A DNA stretch of 64,000 bases from Apostichopus japonicus (GCF_037975245.1 NC_092562.1:31188554-31252553), one strand, 5' to 3'. Shown: positions 10,609-22,060, numbered from the stretch's first letter. Notes: generated by a model from the letters alone, not told the origin. Numbers and translations: made by a program.

Positions 10609-13600
10609 CTGAAAAGAAATTTAGACGTACAGTAAGGTAGTGATACCAGCACACAGTCTGTAATAGTTACAAATTTGTTTCATATTATATTGCTGTGCTA
10701 TTTGCCTGTACCTGTATGTTGGTAAACCTGCCTTCAAATTGCCAAATTATTGCTTCAAGTTTTCTTATTGATTTACATACTTGTTTAATAATCAGACAAA
10801 TAAACTATGCAGTTATGTTTATCAAAGTGTGTGTGTACACTTGTGTGTATGTGCAAACATTGTAAACATTTCACAAACTCCTCTTAAATGTGAAGATTGT
10901 TTCTTTCTTCAGATATCATGTTTGCAGACTTTTATTTTGGATGACCTTTACATAACAACAATAAACCACAAGGGTTCAATATATGTTATATATTCCATAT
11001 GAGATACAACCCAGTTTCCCATTAAAAGAGAGATATTGTGTTTACATAGATTTCACACTGTGACCTCTAATGATCTTTGACCTCTAATTAAAACAATAGA
11101 GTTCATCTACATAATATGTGATATTTACATACTAAATATGAAATAAATCTACATTTCCATTCTTCAGATTTTCAGACTTGCCTTGTGCTGCCGTCACATG
11201 ACCATTCAACAGCTGTCTGATTTAATTCAATATGGGGTACGCATACAAAGTTTTATATCCTTCCAATTAAGCATCCGTTTTGTGATACACATAGTGCTTC
11301 AAGTGAGGCATAGGGCACACATACACAAACAAAATACACACACACAGACACCATTGTGATTGCAAAGGTTTCAATTTAGACTGCTACCATCACATTTATC
11401 ATATGTGTAGGTGATCAAACACCTCATACCCATTTACAGAATGAGACTCAAGGACATGTATATCATGTACTAAATCAATGTAAAATATTAATGGTCACAA
11501 TGAAGGTCAAAGGCCAAAACTGACCAAGTTGGTATAACTGCAAGGTTTATGGAGTTTTCACTTGTGGGTGCATGTACAGGTATGCATGGAAATGGGTTGA
11601 GCATCTATGTGTGATCAAGTCATATTGTTGAAATGTCAGAGACAAAGGGCACTGGAATTGAAAGTCTGTTTTTTGTCATTATGAGCGTGCATGTCAAAAT
11701 GACTATATATAAAGAACCTAAACCATCACTCCCATGTAGGAATCATTAATGTTTGTCATATATATAAAAGTCGAATGTCTATTAAAATTATTATAAATGA
11801 GGTATGTGAAGTTGGGTATCAACTTAATTGCTCTGGATTTATGTATACTTGACTTATCCAATGAGGACTGACATAGCGATGCATTCTTCATGTTTATCCT
11901 AGTTGCAAGTATTTCTTTTCCCTGTCCCTCTCCCTTTACAGTACAGTATATATATTTGATATTCTTCCTGTTCTAACATTGCCATTTGGATTGTCATCAT
12001 TGAACATGAAAGTCATGACAAAGAATTGAGTTCTGCCCCGAAAACAATCGAAACACATTGATATTCATTTCTCTCTTCTAAATATTTAGATATTGTAAGA
12101 GCTTACATGTATGAAGTTTCATTGCATGAGACCTAGAAATCAAATAAAGAAATAGCATCTATTGAGACACTTACTGTATGTGTTAAAAAATCAACTGCAA
12201 AGAAAAAAATTGTAACCCACCACAGCAACAAAATTTTTATTTGAATACAAAACCAGAGCCATGCATCATATATATTTCATATGAGGTGTCATGAAATTCC
12301 ATTTGTCTTCCAGGATGAATCATATGGAAACCTTAAACACCTTTACTTACACTTACCTACACTTACCCAAATAACCTTTGTAAAGCATAATTCAAACATT
12401 CACCAACATGTTGGCTAATGAGTGTACAAATATGGTATCAATATAATTTTCTTTTCTTTGCTGGAAACTTGGCAGGTCGGCATAAGTTGTTAAGCATGAG
12501 CAAGTTTCAAAGTGAAATGACATTTGGCTGAAGTGGTACATGGCTGAATCAAGGTGGAAATATGCAGAATCCCTGGGATATTTGTAACTTCCATGATCAA
12601 GGGGTGGGGGGCAAAATAGTTTATAAATTTACAAAACTAGGCATTCACATGATTTTTATGAAAAAATCAAAATTGCCTTCGTGAAATATCTTCTTTTTTT
12701 TAATGTTAACAAGTTCACAGAAGGATGGAGGGAGCGGGGATGTGTAATGTGCGAGACTCATTGGTTAAATCTTGCCTCATTACCAAGAAAATATTGCACC
12801 ATAGAAATAAAACCATATGATCTCAATAAGCTCCCAGGTAAGACAGAACCAATTCCTTCCTACATTATATTGCATAGTCTTACAACTTTGCGGAACTGTA
12901 CTGTTTTTATAATTCATAGTCGGATCAAGTCTGATCATCTCAGAAACAATGCAGGTTGAAAGAGCCTTTTCAAAATACATTCTGGTTATCCTACAAAAGT
13001 TGGTATCTCGTTCAACTTTGGGAGTTAAAACTGCATAAGTGATTTTGTGATTTTATAAAGCTTTTTCATGCAATATCATGATTTCTTTTTGATGGTCCAG
13101 CCATCTATGATTGATTATTTGATCATACTTCTGGCACAGTTCCAGTTAGTTTTTGAACATCCTGCAAGGTTTATTGACCATGAAATTGAAATAGGAGAAC
13201 CCATCATGATAACCACCAAACTTTACGGCGTGAATTGTAATGCAACCTCATTCTATCCCGATCTTATATGCTCATCTCCCGGAGAACAAAATCCATTTCC
13301 TTTGTCAGGATATAATTGCATTTATCATAATGTTAATGCCATTGTGGTCTCAAGCTTTAACGTTAGCCAGACAATCACTTTTACTTACTGTGCACTATTA
13401 TATGAGAAGTAAATCCAAAACTGTCTACGTGTTCTTTTTATATTGCTCTTCTTGTTTCAGCTGAAATTTGTCCACTTTTCTGCAATTGTCCCTGATTTCT
13501 CGATATTTTTGGAATGCAAATTTCTGAATCTCCTTATCTTGTAAAAACAGGTTGGCAGATATACTGCAATAAAACGTTTTGCAAACGACATATGCTAGGG

Positions 13601-14014
13601 ATTTACGATTAAGGACAACACTATTCTGTTTCAATATTCTAGTAGTGTTATTCGTGCAATCCGGGTCAGAAAGCAGAAAATAATATATTTGGGAAACATA
13701 AGAATGGCATTTGCGTATTTGAAAATGTAAAACAAGTTGCCTGTAGATTAAGTGAAATAACATCACAAAAGAATGCAAGGATCAAAATTCTTGGAAAGAG
13801 GCCAAGAAATAAAGTACTGTACAAGTGTACGTACAATGTCAAGTTTAAACATTGCTGGGAAGAGACAGGTATGTTACAATGCTTTTGTATTAAAATATGT
13901 AGCAGACCAGCTCAATGTAACTCTTTTTGGAAAGTACAGTAAGCCGAGTCAAATAAATGTCGATGTTCTTTGCAATGTTCTCTTTTAAATTCTTTAACTT
14001 CAATTACTTATGCT
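10609..14014. other. Intron sequence between Ig-like exons 2 and 3
   Basis: Right flank of Ig exon 3 up to the Gypsy element. AT-rich, with short CA/TG-rich runs near 10830-10860 and 11310-11350. Two copies of TTTGACCT/TGTGACCT-type words lie near 11060-11085. Apart from the unassigned open frame at 13068-13412, no gene is seen. Confidence 0.6.
13068..13412 (+). other. Unassigned open frame, 114 codons
   Basis: This plus-strand frame is free of stops for 345 bp and opposite to the host gene. Its second half looks protein-like, with segments EIEIGEPIMITTKLYG and PDLICSSPGEQNPFPLSGYN and spaced cysteines. It might be a decayed exon or part of an old mobile element about 600 bp from the Gypsy LTR. 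I recognise no family, and I see no signal peptide or clear splice sites beyond a possible acceptor CAGTTCCAG near 13136-13144. It is identical in unit 2. Chance is a real possibility. Confidence 0.2.
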
Positions 14015-14211
14015 TGCGACGTCTTTCTACGTCGGATTCCACGGATTTAACCAGATTCTAACAAAATACGAATGGACTCGCGGCTTTGGTTCGATTAATT
14101 TATTCAGCCATTTTCGTAGAACAATAATTTATTGTGACCAGCCATCAAATAGAATAACCTGCTAGGGTCGAGCTGGTGGCGCTATTTAGAATCATGCGAC
14201 AGTACACAACA
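14015..14211 (-). repeat. 3' LTR of Gypsy element, unit 1
   Basis: 197 bp, matching 18479-18675 except near 14052 (C/T) and 14185 (T/C). It starts TGCGACGTC and ends GTACACAACA on the plus strand. It is preceded by target-site copy ATGCT. Confidence 0.97.
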
Positions 14212-14225
14212 TCCCTCCCTTTTTC
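14212..14225 (-). other. Polypurine tract
   Basis: On the minus strand GAAAAAGGGAGGGA abuts the 3' LTR directly, the position and composition expected of the plus-strand primer of an LTR retrotransposon. Confidence 0.88.
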
Positions 14226-14469
14226 AGAATACAGAATTTATGATGTAATTGTAAGATCATAATTGTTTTTCCTTACCTCTTCAGTTTTAACAAAGACAGT
14301 GATTATAATCAATTTACCTGACTGTTTTATGCTTAATGAACACATTTACAAATGTATCTTTTCTTGCAAACTGAACAGAATTTTGTTGTCTTTTTTTTTG
14401 TGTGTGTAATAAACAACTTAGTAACATATATACAAACACTTAATGTGTTCCTGTCTGGCTTGCAACAAT

Positions 14470-14658
14470 TTATGTTACATAATCCTCTAAATATTTAGGT
14501 GGTTTCTTAACTCTAACTATTCTTGGACTAGAACATTCTTGTTCCTGACATTCATTGCCAGTTGACTCACTTTGACAATTATCAGTATTACTATCTTGAT
14601 ATGGTGTATCTTCCTCTATGTATTTCTTTAAGTGAGAGGCATTTCTTCTATATAACAC
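14470..14658 (-). pseudogene. Gypsy integrase C-terminal tail fragment
   Basis: A 62-codon piece in a different frame from the preceding integrase segment. It starts with LYRRNASHLKKY, typical of the end of Mag-type integrases, and ends with a lysine/proline-rich stretch (RVKKPPKYLEDYVT). The change of frame at about 14648-14658 marks a one-base indel relative to a working element. Confidence 0.8.
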
Positions 14659-15091
14659 CTTGAGGAGATTGGACTGTCACTTGAGTGTGATACTTATCTA
14701 CAACCTCAAATGGTTCAGGGTTGTATGGTGGTGATAACTTGTTCTGTTTCTCCTGTCTAACAAGTACTTTGTCTCCTAGGCCAATTTCATTATCCCTTGC
14801 ATTCCTTTTAAAGTCAATGTAGTCTTTAGACTTTTGCTTCATTTCTGCATCTCTATCGGAAACTAAGACATTCTCTCTGACTCCACTTAATTCTGGTAAT
14901 TTTGTACAAATCTTACGATTAAACATGAGCTCTGCCGGACTCATGCCAGTCGTACTGTGAGGAGTAGAACGGTAAGCCATCAAAAAATGGTTCAATTCAC
15001 TTCTCCAATCCTTCTTTTCTACCTGGGCAATTTTGAGGGCTTTGAGGAGGGAGCAATTTTGTCGTTCCACCTCACCATGGCTTGGGGCCAA
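14648..15091 (-). pseudogene. Gypsy integrase core, second part
   Basis: Contains GEVERQNCSLLKALKIAQ, with the catalytic glutamate region, then LNHFLMAYRSTPHSTTGMSP and AELMFNRKICTKLPEL. These are the standard end of the retroviral-type integrase core, followed by a C-terminal barrel-like region (LGDKVLVRQEKQNKLSPPYN). It is out of frame with the upstream core piece; the break lies near 15075, just before the GEVER motif. Confidence 0.88.
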
Positions 15092-15300
15092 AGTGGTGTC
15101 GTTGTCCTATGACTTATGCCACAAGTTTCCAGATAGGCTTCAAACTCAGCGGAAACAAAATTCGAACCGTTGTCTGTCTTTAGCGTTTCAGGGTAACCGT
15201 AGTTACTGAATATTGGTCCTAGTGATTTTATCAACTTTTCAGAAGTAATTACTTTCATCACATCTACTTCAAAGAATCTACTGAAATAATCCACAACCAC
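15019..15300 (-). pseudogene. Gypsy integrase core, first part
   Basis: Carries VVDYFSRFFEV (first catalytic Asp), LKTDNGSNFVSAEFEAYL (second Asp) and HRTTTPLWPQA, then runs out of frame. An in-frame TAA just upstream, near 15308-15310, separates it from the integrase zinc-finger part. The integrase is therefore broken by a stop and a frameshift. Confidence 0.9.
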
Positions 15301-15309
15301 GAATAGGTA

Positions 15310-15831
15310 TTAACCATCTGGTAATGGTCCCATTAAGTCAGCTGCTATGTGCTGCCATGGCATAGTGGGTAGTGGTGTGGTCTGTATTGGATCAGGATTT
15401 GATGCTAAACCCACTACTTGACATCCATGACATGTCTTACATTTCGACTCAATATCTCTATCAGCACCTGGCCACCAAACTTTCATTCGGAGCCGTTGCT
15501 TACTCTTCACTATCCCCTGATGGCCTTCGTGAGCCAATTCAACGACCTGTGCACGAAGCACTTTTGGAATGACGATTCTATTGCCTCTGAGAACCAAATA
15601 TTCCACGACTGCTAATTCATTTTTAACCATTTTATATGGACTAGGCAATTCTGACCAATTATCTTTTTGTATGCAATCCCTGAGAAGTGACAATTCTTCA
15701 TCCACACTACTTTCATCTTCAATTTTCTTGATTGGAATTGCTACTGGTGCAGCGTTTTGAGCAACAAATCTGATATGCTTTTCACCTATGTTGACCCTAG
15801 TCCCTACTTTGCCTGTGGTAAGCCTAGACAA
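15310..15831 (-). pseudogene. Gypsy RNase H end and integrase HHCC domain
   Basis: A 173-codon frame. Its middle contains the integrase zinc-binding motif: HEGHQGIVKSKQRLR, then WWPGADRDIE and CKTCHGCQ, i.e. H-x3-H-x(n)-C-x2-C. It ends with PLPTMPWQHIAADLMGPLPDG, the usual linker into the catalytic core. It is shifted by one base relative to the RNase H piece, with the break near 15835-15845. Confidence 0.9.
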
Positions 15832-16196
15832 TGCATCTCTTTGTTCTCTTTACCAGGAATATACTTGACTGTAAAGTTATAGGACTGTAACCTGAGCACC
15901 CATCCTTCGATTCGTGCTGATGGTTTTGACCGTTTAGAATAAATATATTCTAGTGGTTTGTGATCAGTTAGCAAATCAAAATCTGTCCCATACAAATAAA
16001 TATGGAATCTCTCACAAGCCCATACCAGACCCAGCGCTTCTTTCTCGGTCTGAGAATAACGACGCTCAACGTCTGTTAAGCTCCTACTAGCGTACCCGAT
16101 GATGCGCGCTTCACCATTTTGAATTTGAACTAAGATAGCACCTAGTCTAACTGGACTTGCATCGCTTATTACTTGTGTTTTGTCATTTTTTATCAA
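15804..16196 (-). pseudogene. Gypsy RNase H domain
   Basis: 130 codons with VISDASPVRLGAILVQ (first acidic residue), YASRSLTDVERRYSQTEKEA (glutamate helix), LYGTDFDLLTDHKPLEYI (third Asp) and FTVKYIPGKEN, the ordered RNase H blocks of Ty3/Gypsy pol. It starts in a different frame from reverse transcriptase. The shift is in a run of six A residues (TTTTTT on plus, about 16186-16191), a typical slippage site. Confidence 0.9.
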
Positions 16197-17829
16197 AATA
16201 TGCTAGTGTGTCAGCTTTAGTAAGCACATTTTTCAGACTTTGAAATGATTGCTCTTGCTCTTTTCCCCAACTGAATGTTTCCTCCTTTTTGGTTAGCCGT
16301 CTTAATGGCTCAGATATCGTTGTCAAATTTGGGATAAATCTAGAACAATATTGTACCAGACCAAGAAAGCTGCGCACTTCTGAGGCTGAGGTGGGCTGTC
16401 TAGCATCTTTAATTGCCTCAACTTTCTCATCACGTGGGCAAATTCCGTCACTAGACAGTTTATGCCCCATGAAAACAAGTTCAGTCATTCGGAATTCACA
16501 TTTCCGTTTGTTCAGTGTTAATCCAGCCTCTTGGATCCTCTGCAGAACCTTCTCCAGTCTTTGGTCGTGTTCCTCCACATCCTTGCCGTGTACGATAATA
16601 TCATCGGATATGTTATGGGTGCCATCACATCCACTCACAACTTGCTGAATAATATGCTGTATCCAGTATAGCTCTGGTGCTGAGCTGATGCCGAACATCA
16701 GCCGTTTATAGCGGTATAGTCCTCTGTGCGTAACAAATGTAGTAATTGCACGTGACTCCTCGCTTAGCCCGATCTGATGAAATCCCATATTCAGATCTAG
16801 CTTACTGAATACCGAGCTGTCGTTCATGTTGTGTATGATCTCCTCTATAGTTGGAATTGGATACCGTTCACGGATTACAGCTTGATTAGCCAATCTCTTG
16901 TCGACACAGAGTCTTATGTCTCCTGACAGCTTGGGTACAACTACCACGGGGCTTACCCATGGGGTCGGTCCCACCACTTTCTCAATGATATCCTGTTCCT
17001 CTAGCTCTCTCAGCTTCATTTCCACTTTGTCGCGCAAGTTGAATGGTACTCGTCTCACCTTTTGGGCTACCGGCGCGATTTGTGGATCAATATTTATTTT
17101 TGCCTCATAGTCCTTCAACTTGCCAATTCCTTCAAAGCACTTTGGAAATTTCTCAAGAACGTCCTCTTTGGTTTCGATTTTCCGGATTCTGGAATTTTGG
17201 GGTCCCAGCTCGAGTACCCTCAGTGCCATCGCTGTCTTTTTCCCGAGCAGAGAATCTGCTTTCCCTTTGATTACGAAGAACTCGCTGTTTGTCTCCTCTC
17301 CATCGATTTCCGAAGTCGTTTGGAATTTACCGAGTACATTCAGGGGCTTCTGACTCCCATATGCGAAGAGCTGTTTGGTCGCTTTTTCCGATTTGCACTT
17401 GACATTATTTGCTTTGAGATACTCCCATGTCTCTTCTCCAATGACGTTGCATGTCGCTCCCGAGTCGATCAGTAATGAAATTGGAACACCCCCTACATTG
17501 ACTTCCACAAGTCCTGATCCGGTTTGATCCGTCACAATAAATACATATTCATTGTCAGACTGTACCTTGTTTACTTTATCGCTACTTGGGCTGCGTTCCT
17601 TTTGAATTCTTTCTGGCTTGGTTTTACACAGCTTCGCGTAGTGCCCCTTTAGTTTACATTTATTACAAGTGGCGTCTCTGGCAGGGCAGTTTGCATCTCT
17701 TGCGATGTGACCTATATTGCCACAACGAAAGCATGTCCTTGTAGGCCTATTCTGATTGGGCCTATTTCTGTTCTGTCCCTTCCCACCTTTGGGGCCTGTT
17801 CTCTTACCGTGGAATTGTTTGTTATCCAC
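16183..17829 (-). pseudogene. Gypsy nucleocapsid knuckles, protease and reverse transcriptase
   Basis: The longest open frame in the window, 548 codons. Residues 33-68 hold two zinc knuckles (CFRCGNIGH...C and CNKCKLKGHYAKLC). Residues 119-130 hold the aspartic protease motif LLIDSGATCNVI. Reverse transcriptase spans about 240-500, with VSPVVVVPK, FSKLDLNMGFHQI (about 341-353) and catalytic box NISDDIIVHG (406-415). The S-D-D form is usual in Mag-type elements. FLGLVQYCSRFIPN marks the thumb. The ATG at 17829 is only the first in frame; in a working element this frame would continue from gag, and the break from gag lies near 17880. The element as a whole is inactive. Confidence 0.93.
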
Positions 17830-18428
17830 ACTGTTGACTTGAGCAGCAGCTTGATTTGGAGCACATTCTCCATTTGCCTGAGCTGTGTATCCACTGCTTC
17901 AATCGATCGTGCTATTTTCTGCAGTTCTGCCAGTGTTAATGTTGACCCTTTCAGCAGTAACTTACGTCTCAGTTCATTTTTATGACATTTGTCGATGACT
18001 TGGTCTCTAATCTGTTCGGATTGGTTTTCAAATCCACAATTAGGTGCTTGTCGCCGAAGTCTAGCAACATACTGGTCCACCGTTTCACTTTTGTCCTGAC
18101 TCATCTGTCTGAATACGTGGCGCTCAAACGGAATATTAATTTGTGGTTTGAAATAGTTGTCTAGTGTCCTCAGTGTCTTTTCGTACTCGTCTGCTGTGTC
18201 TGTAACACCCGAGGCCACTCCTGGATCAGCTAAAGTCTCGAATACCTCTTGTACGTCCATACCGGCTGTATGTAACAATAACGCTTTCTTCTGTTTAGGG
18301 TCGGTGATTCCTTTTCCCACAACATAGTACTGTAGTGCCCGTTTCCATCTAGTCCACCTGGGGCCTATGCTGGTAACATCACCTGTCACGTCGAAATTGC
18401 TAATATTCAAGTCTAAATTGATTGCCAT
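17712..18428 (-). pseudogene. Gypsy gag (capsid) region
   Basis: I chose the ATG at 18428 (MAINLDLNISNFDV) because the longer frame to 18506 reads through the primer site and into the LTR. The protein has the helical capsid-like profile of Mag-type gag: RWTRWKRALQYYVVGKGI, KKALLLHTAGMDVQEVF, then FRQMSQDKSETVDQYVARLR. The final 50 or so residues are out of frame relative to the zinc-knuckle region, indicating a one-base indel near 17880. Confidence 0.85.
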
Positions 18429-18459
18429 CTTGGTTGTTGTTGAGTTTACCGAGTTTTGT

Positions 18460-18477
18460 ATCCCATCCTCGTCGCCA
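18460..18477 (-). other. Primer binding site, tRNA-Ser(GCT) type
   Basis: Minus-strand TGGCGACGAGGATGGGAT begins one base after the 5' LTR. It is the complement of the 3' end of animal tRNA-Ser(GCT), ATCCCATCCTCGTCG plus CCA. The tRNA sequence is recalled, not searched. A serine primer is known for the Mag lineage. Confidence 0.85.
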
Positions 18478-18478
18478 A

Positions 18479-18675
18479 TGCGACGTCTTTCTACGTCGGA
18501 TTCCACGGATTTAACTAGATTCTAACAAAATACGAATGGACTCGCGGCTTTGGTTCGATTAATTTATTCAGCCATTTTCGTAGAACAATAATTTATTGTG
18601 ACCAGCCATCAAATAGAATAACCTGCTAGGGTCGAGCTGGTGGCGCTACTTAGAATCATGCGACAGTACACAACA
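18479..18675 (-). repeat. 5' LTR of Gypsy element, unit 1
   Basis: 197 bp, TG...CA, followed on the plus strand by ATGCT, the second target-site copy. It should contain the element promoter and R region, but I could not assign a TATA box with confidence. Confidence 0.97.
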
Positions 18676-19045
18676 ATGCTAAACCACTAAATTTACATCT
18701 AAATTACAGTTTCCAGTTGACCAGCTTGCATTACCATGTTCTTTTATTGTTATTTTGAGGCACTCTTTGTTCAGTAAACCAGCATTGAAATTGTATTTAT
18801 ATTTTCTGTGTTGTGCTTGTGACGAACACATGCCCGCTCAATTGCATTTGCATTTAATGATTATGTGCAGTATGTATTGATTCAACACCAATTGGTGTGG
18901 TTGCCTTAATGAATATTTGAAACAAATTCATATTTCTGCCAAACTTACATTAAGCAAAATGTTGCATGTGTAGAACCCAATTATTTACTGTGGTCCCATA
19001 TCCAAGCAGTTGTATGTTAGTACTACTTCAAATACCCTCACATAC
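18676..19045. other. Intron, Gypsy to Ig-like exon 2
   Basis: AT-rich intron without a recognised feature. In unit 2 it has an 8-bp tandem duplication (AACCACTA) just after the LTR. Confidence 0.6.
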
Positions 19046-19369
19046 CTGCTTCATTGGTCACCAAGACCCTCCATTCCACTGGGCTTTCATCTTCTGTTAC
19101 AGTGATGGTGTAGATACCAGTCCTTGCAGCTGTCTCCATGGTGGTAGGTAGGGTAAGAGTAGCAGGTTCACTGTTGATGTTTGTCATTGCTTCATCTGGT
19201 ACTCTAGGACTATTGAGTGTAAACATATATCTTCCTTGTTCAAGCACTGCTTTATCAAATGTTACACTGGCTGTTTGGGAATCACCTGTGTATACTTCAA
19301 TGGTAGTTGGATAAGCTGTGGTTGCTACAGGACTCTTTACCACAGCAACATAGGGAGGATCAGACTGAC
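19046..19369 (-). CDS. Ig-like exon 2 of Tie-like receptor ectodomain, unit 1
   Basis: A 324-bp internal exon of 108 codons, acceptor CTGTTACCAG before 19369 and donor GCAG|GTATGT after 19046, phase 1 at both ends. The encoded segment has an Ig/beta-sandwich pattern: TTIEVYTGDSQTASVTF near the start, GRYMFTLNSP in the middle, and ARTGIYTITVTEDESPVEWR with VLVTNEA at the end. The G-x-Y strand and the following V-x-N-E-A strand are typical of I-set-like folds. It contains no cysteine, so it cannot have the canonical disulfide. A fibronectin-like or other beta-sandwich fold is an alternative. It is separated from Ig-like exon 3 by an 8.4-kb intron holding the Gypsy element. Confidence 0.8.
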
Positions 19370-22060
19370 CTGGTAACAGGAATAGAAAATAATTTATGTG
19401 ATAATGGTTTGACAAAGAAACTGATTTGGAAGCCTCACAGAATGATAATTTAACAGTGCTGAGATACTGAAGCAACATTTAGTGGTACACCACAGAACAA
19501 CCATGCAGCTGTGAAGCCTCAAATGAAGTAGGCCTAAGTGTCTGTTACACACACTATAAAAAGGGTCAACTGGAAGATTGATTTTGATTACCTTTTTTTT
19601 TCTTCAGGTGATATTTTAGAAGATCATCAGCACCTTGGGCATGTTATACAAGGGTAGTAAATTTAGTGGGTGTGTGATGGTCCAATGAATGTTCATATTG
19701 TAAAGAAAATCTGGAACATTCACTTGGACAAAAACCAATGAAGTATTACTGATAAAGGTTGTAAGCCTTCCAGGTGCTCCCCCCCCCCTCCCCTCCCATT
19801 CCCTCCCAACAAGATCTCTGAAAGCTATAAGAAACAAATAGAACTGCATTAAAAAAGGTTATTAATAAACAGATATTGTAAAAGATATGTGCTGTTCAAA
19901 ATACCCCAGGATCAGAGCACAGACATATTTTGTTATTTTTGCAAGTATGTTGCTTTTTTTCACCTTGGCTATTGTGTCCTTAGCTGGGTGTAACTATAAA
20001 CACTTGTATTGTAACTCAATACTCAATGAGGAAAAACATCTACATCTGCTCAATTGCTGGGTGTCTACTAGCCTTGTGCGGGATCCCGGTAGTCAAGTGA
20101 ATCCCGGTATCCCGATCCCGGGATTGTCTAGTCCCGATCACAGTGCAATGTGTAAATACTACCAGGAGTGGGAAAACAACCGGTTATTAAATGCGTTTCG
20201 GTATCATTCCCGGAATCCCGGACATAATAAAAATATTGACGTATTACTTTTTGAAATAAAGAAAAGAAAAGAAAACACGGTATTTCTGGTGTCTGTGTTC
20301 TTAGTTTGAATAATATCTGATCAATGTACGTACTGGCCTAGACCTTTATATAACGAATCAACTTTTCACAGAAGTTTTGTTATTTATTCTTCCTTCAAAC
20401 AATGACTGTGAAGGTTCCCATGTATAAAATCTTTCCACATGTATTTCACCTCGTTTTGATATAATAATTATAACAATTTTAATAAATTTTGAACCTAAAC
20501 CACAGGGAGAATTATATCCAGCTTAAATCCATCTTCGCCCGGGACTGTATATTATAGCCAGGGTACCGAACAGGTATACAAAGTGCAGACTTACGGTACT
20601 TGAGATTTAATGCAGTAATGAAATGGAGGGTTCCAGGATGTCATTTATAGTTATCTTTGGCTACTTTTTTAATTTTGAAGAACTTTCTTATATATGGATA
20701 TTGTACCTATTGAAAGTATATTTTCTAGAGAACACAACAGACGATTAACGATATAAGTAGTTCTGTACTATTCTCATGTATATAGATTATAATCTCATAA
20801 TTACATAGCCCCTTTGTTACATTCTTCTTGTCTGAAGTTCCAAACATGTGGTGACTTGTTGATAGTTGAACAATTTTCATTTGAAGGGTTGCCCTATTCC
20901 AGCATCATGGAATAGTGGGGAATAGTGGGGATTCCCAATTTATGGATGTGTACGGATTACTGGTTTTATCCTTGTTCAAACATGTTAAATCTAATATCGT
21001 ACACCGAGTATGAATGAAGCATGCTGTGGGTGCTTTTTTCCAAGGTTTGTGATTTTCTTTTTAAAAGTATATGTTAGAAAACCATGCTTGTAAGAGTATG
21101 TTCATCGCCTAGGCTATGCCATTGAATGCGTGACATTGACAGTCTCGTAACTAAGTGCTTTGAAATGTTGGGGAAAATCCTGGTAGTAATTACGATACCC
21201 AGATTCATGTTGCAACACTACCGGTTGTGTGAAATTTGCACTACTGCACAACGCTATACGGTACTAGGACATCCTGTCCACTGCCAATTTAACTATGAGT
21301 CAATTAGAGGATACATCAGTAGGTTATATATCACCAGTCAACCGTTTAAGAACTTTGACCAAAAGTAACCATATTTGAATCTCTAGCATATTTTGGGGCA
21401 GTACAGGATACCTTTAATCATGCAGTCATAGACTGCCCTCATATGATCACCAAACTGAACATTATCAAAGTGTATCTGAATAAGAGCTCAAAATTTCAAA
21501 ACACTTAAGAAAATTGTCTGCAGGAAAAACAGATATTAAGAAGCTTAGTGTATAAAACAGATCTAGATATATTGCTTAACTGATGCTGATTTTTATGAAT
21601 CACCTGTTTTCTGTTTTTTCTGTGTCTTTCCTCTCAATTGTGCCAAAATGTCCTTTGTGCTTTTTTTAAGGTTTCCAAGTTTCCTTTTGACAGCCGAAAA
21701 ATTGCTGCAGTACCCTACTATGCAAGAAAAATCGAAGGCAATTCCTAAAAACAAATTTCCAAACTGCCCCTCCCAATCCTTGTTTGGAGCCTTGGTTCCA
21801 GCAGGCCCCATCCTAAATATATGTGTGGAGGTACTCTCTCCTTTATTTTTAATTTCTTTTCTTGTGATGAACAATCCTAGGACTAGTTTTAGCACAGGAA
21901 GGTAGACTAAGCTTGTTTTTTGGTGCAGCATAAAGCAATAGATAAATTCAGCGACAATATAGCACCTTCTCTCATTGAAATTAACCTGAATTCAAAAAGA
22001 ATATCTCACCATAGACCTGTTAACTGCTGAAGTTCTAAACAATTCTGTTTTAATACTAAC
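19370..22060. other. Intron between Ig-like exons 1 and 2
   Basis: Contains a C-rich tract at 19778-19809 whose C run is two bases longer in unit 2, and the ATCCCGG-rich patch at 20083-20222. Open frames at 19887-20309 (plus) and 21593-21931 (minus) have no recognised domain. The minus-strand one ends in a basic tail (KTQKKQKTGDS) but lacks a supporting family or splice pattern. Confidence 0.55.
20083..20222. repeat. ATCCCGG-rich patch
   Basis: In an AT-rich intron this short segment has repeated ATCCCGG/CCCGATCCCGGGA words (GGGATCCCGGTAGTC, GAATCCCGGTATCCCG, GGAATCCCGGAC). It could be the end of a non-autonomous DNA transposon starting TTGTGCGGGATCCCGG. I could not find matching terminal repeats. 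Confidence 0.4.

Larger units (their letters stand above)
14015..18675 (-). mobile_element. Mag-type Ty3/Gypsy LTR retrotransposon, full length but mutated
   Basis: The 4,661-bp element is bounded by two 197-bp LTRs that start TG and end CA, and is flanked on both sides by the 5-bp target duplication ATGCT (14010-14014 and 18676-18680). Coding is on the minus strand, so the 5' LTR is at 18479-18675. The order is gag, CCHC knuckles, protease, reverse transcriptase, RNase H, integrase, which is the Ty3/Gypsy order. The primer site matches tRNA-Ser(GCT), as known for Mag-clade elements. The two LTRs differ at 2 of 197 positions by eye. Several frameshifts and a stop break the polyprotein, so this copy is not autonomous. 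It sits in the intron between Ig-like exons 2 and 3. Confidence 0.96.

Noticed and set aside
12681-12959. 92-codon plus-strand open frame
   Set aside because: No domain, starts in a T-rich intron tract, and has an equally long overlapping frame on the other strand.
13425-13778. 117-codon minus-strand open frame
   Set aside because: No motif or splice pattern; low-complexity lysine/glutamine-rich end. Not supported as an exon.
17062-17475. 137-codon plus-strand open frame
   Set aside because: Antisense shadow of the Gypsy protease-reverse transcriptase frame.
19887-20309. 140-codon plus-strand open frame
   Set aside because: It crosses the ATCCCGG patch, has no domain, and its composition looks random apart from a hydrophobic stretch. 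No splice or promoter support.
21593-21931. 112-codon minus-strand open frame with basic C-terminus
   Set aside because: No recognised family, no convincing acceptor, and it lies inside an intron of the host gene. Chance or an unknown relic.
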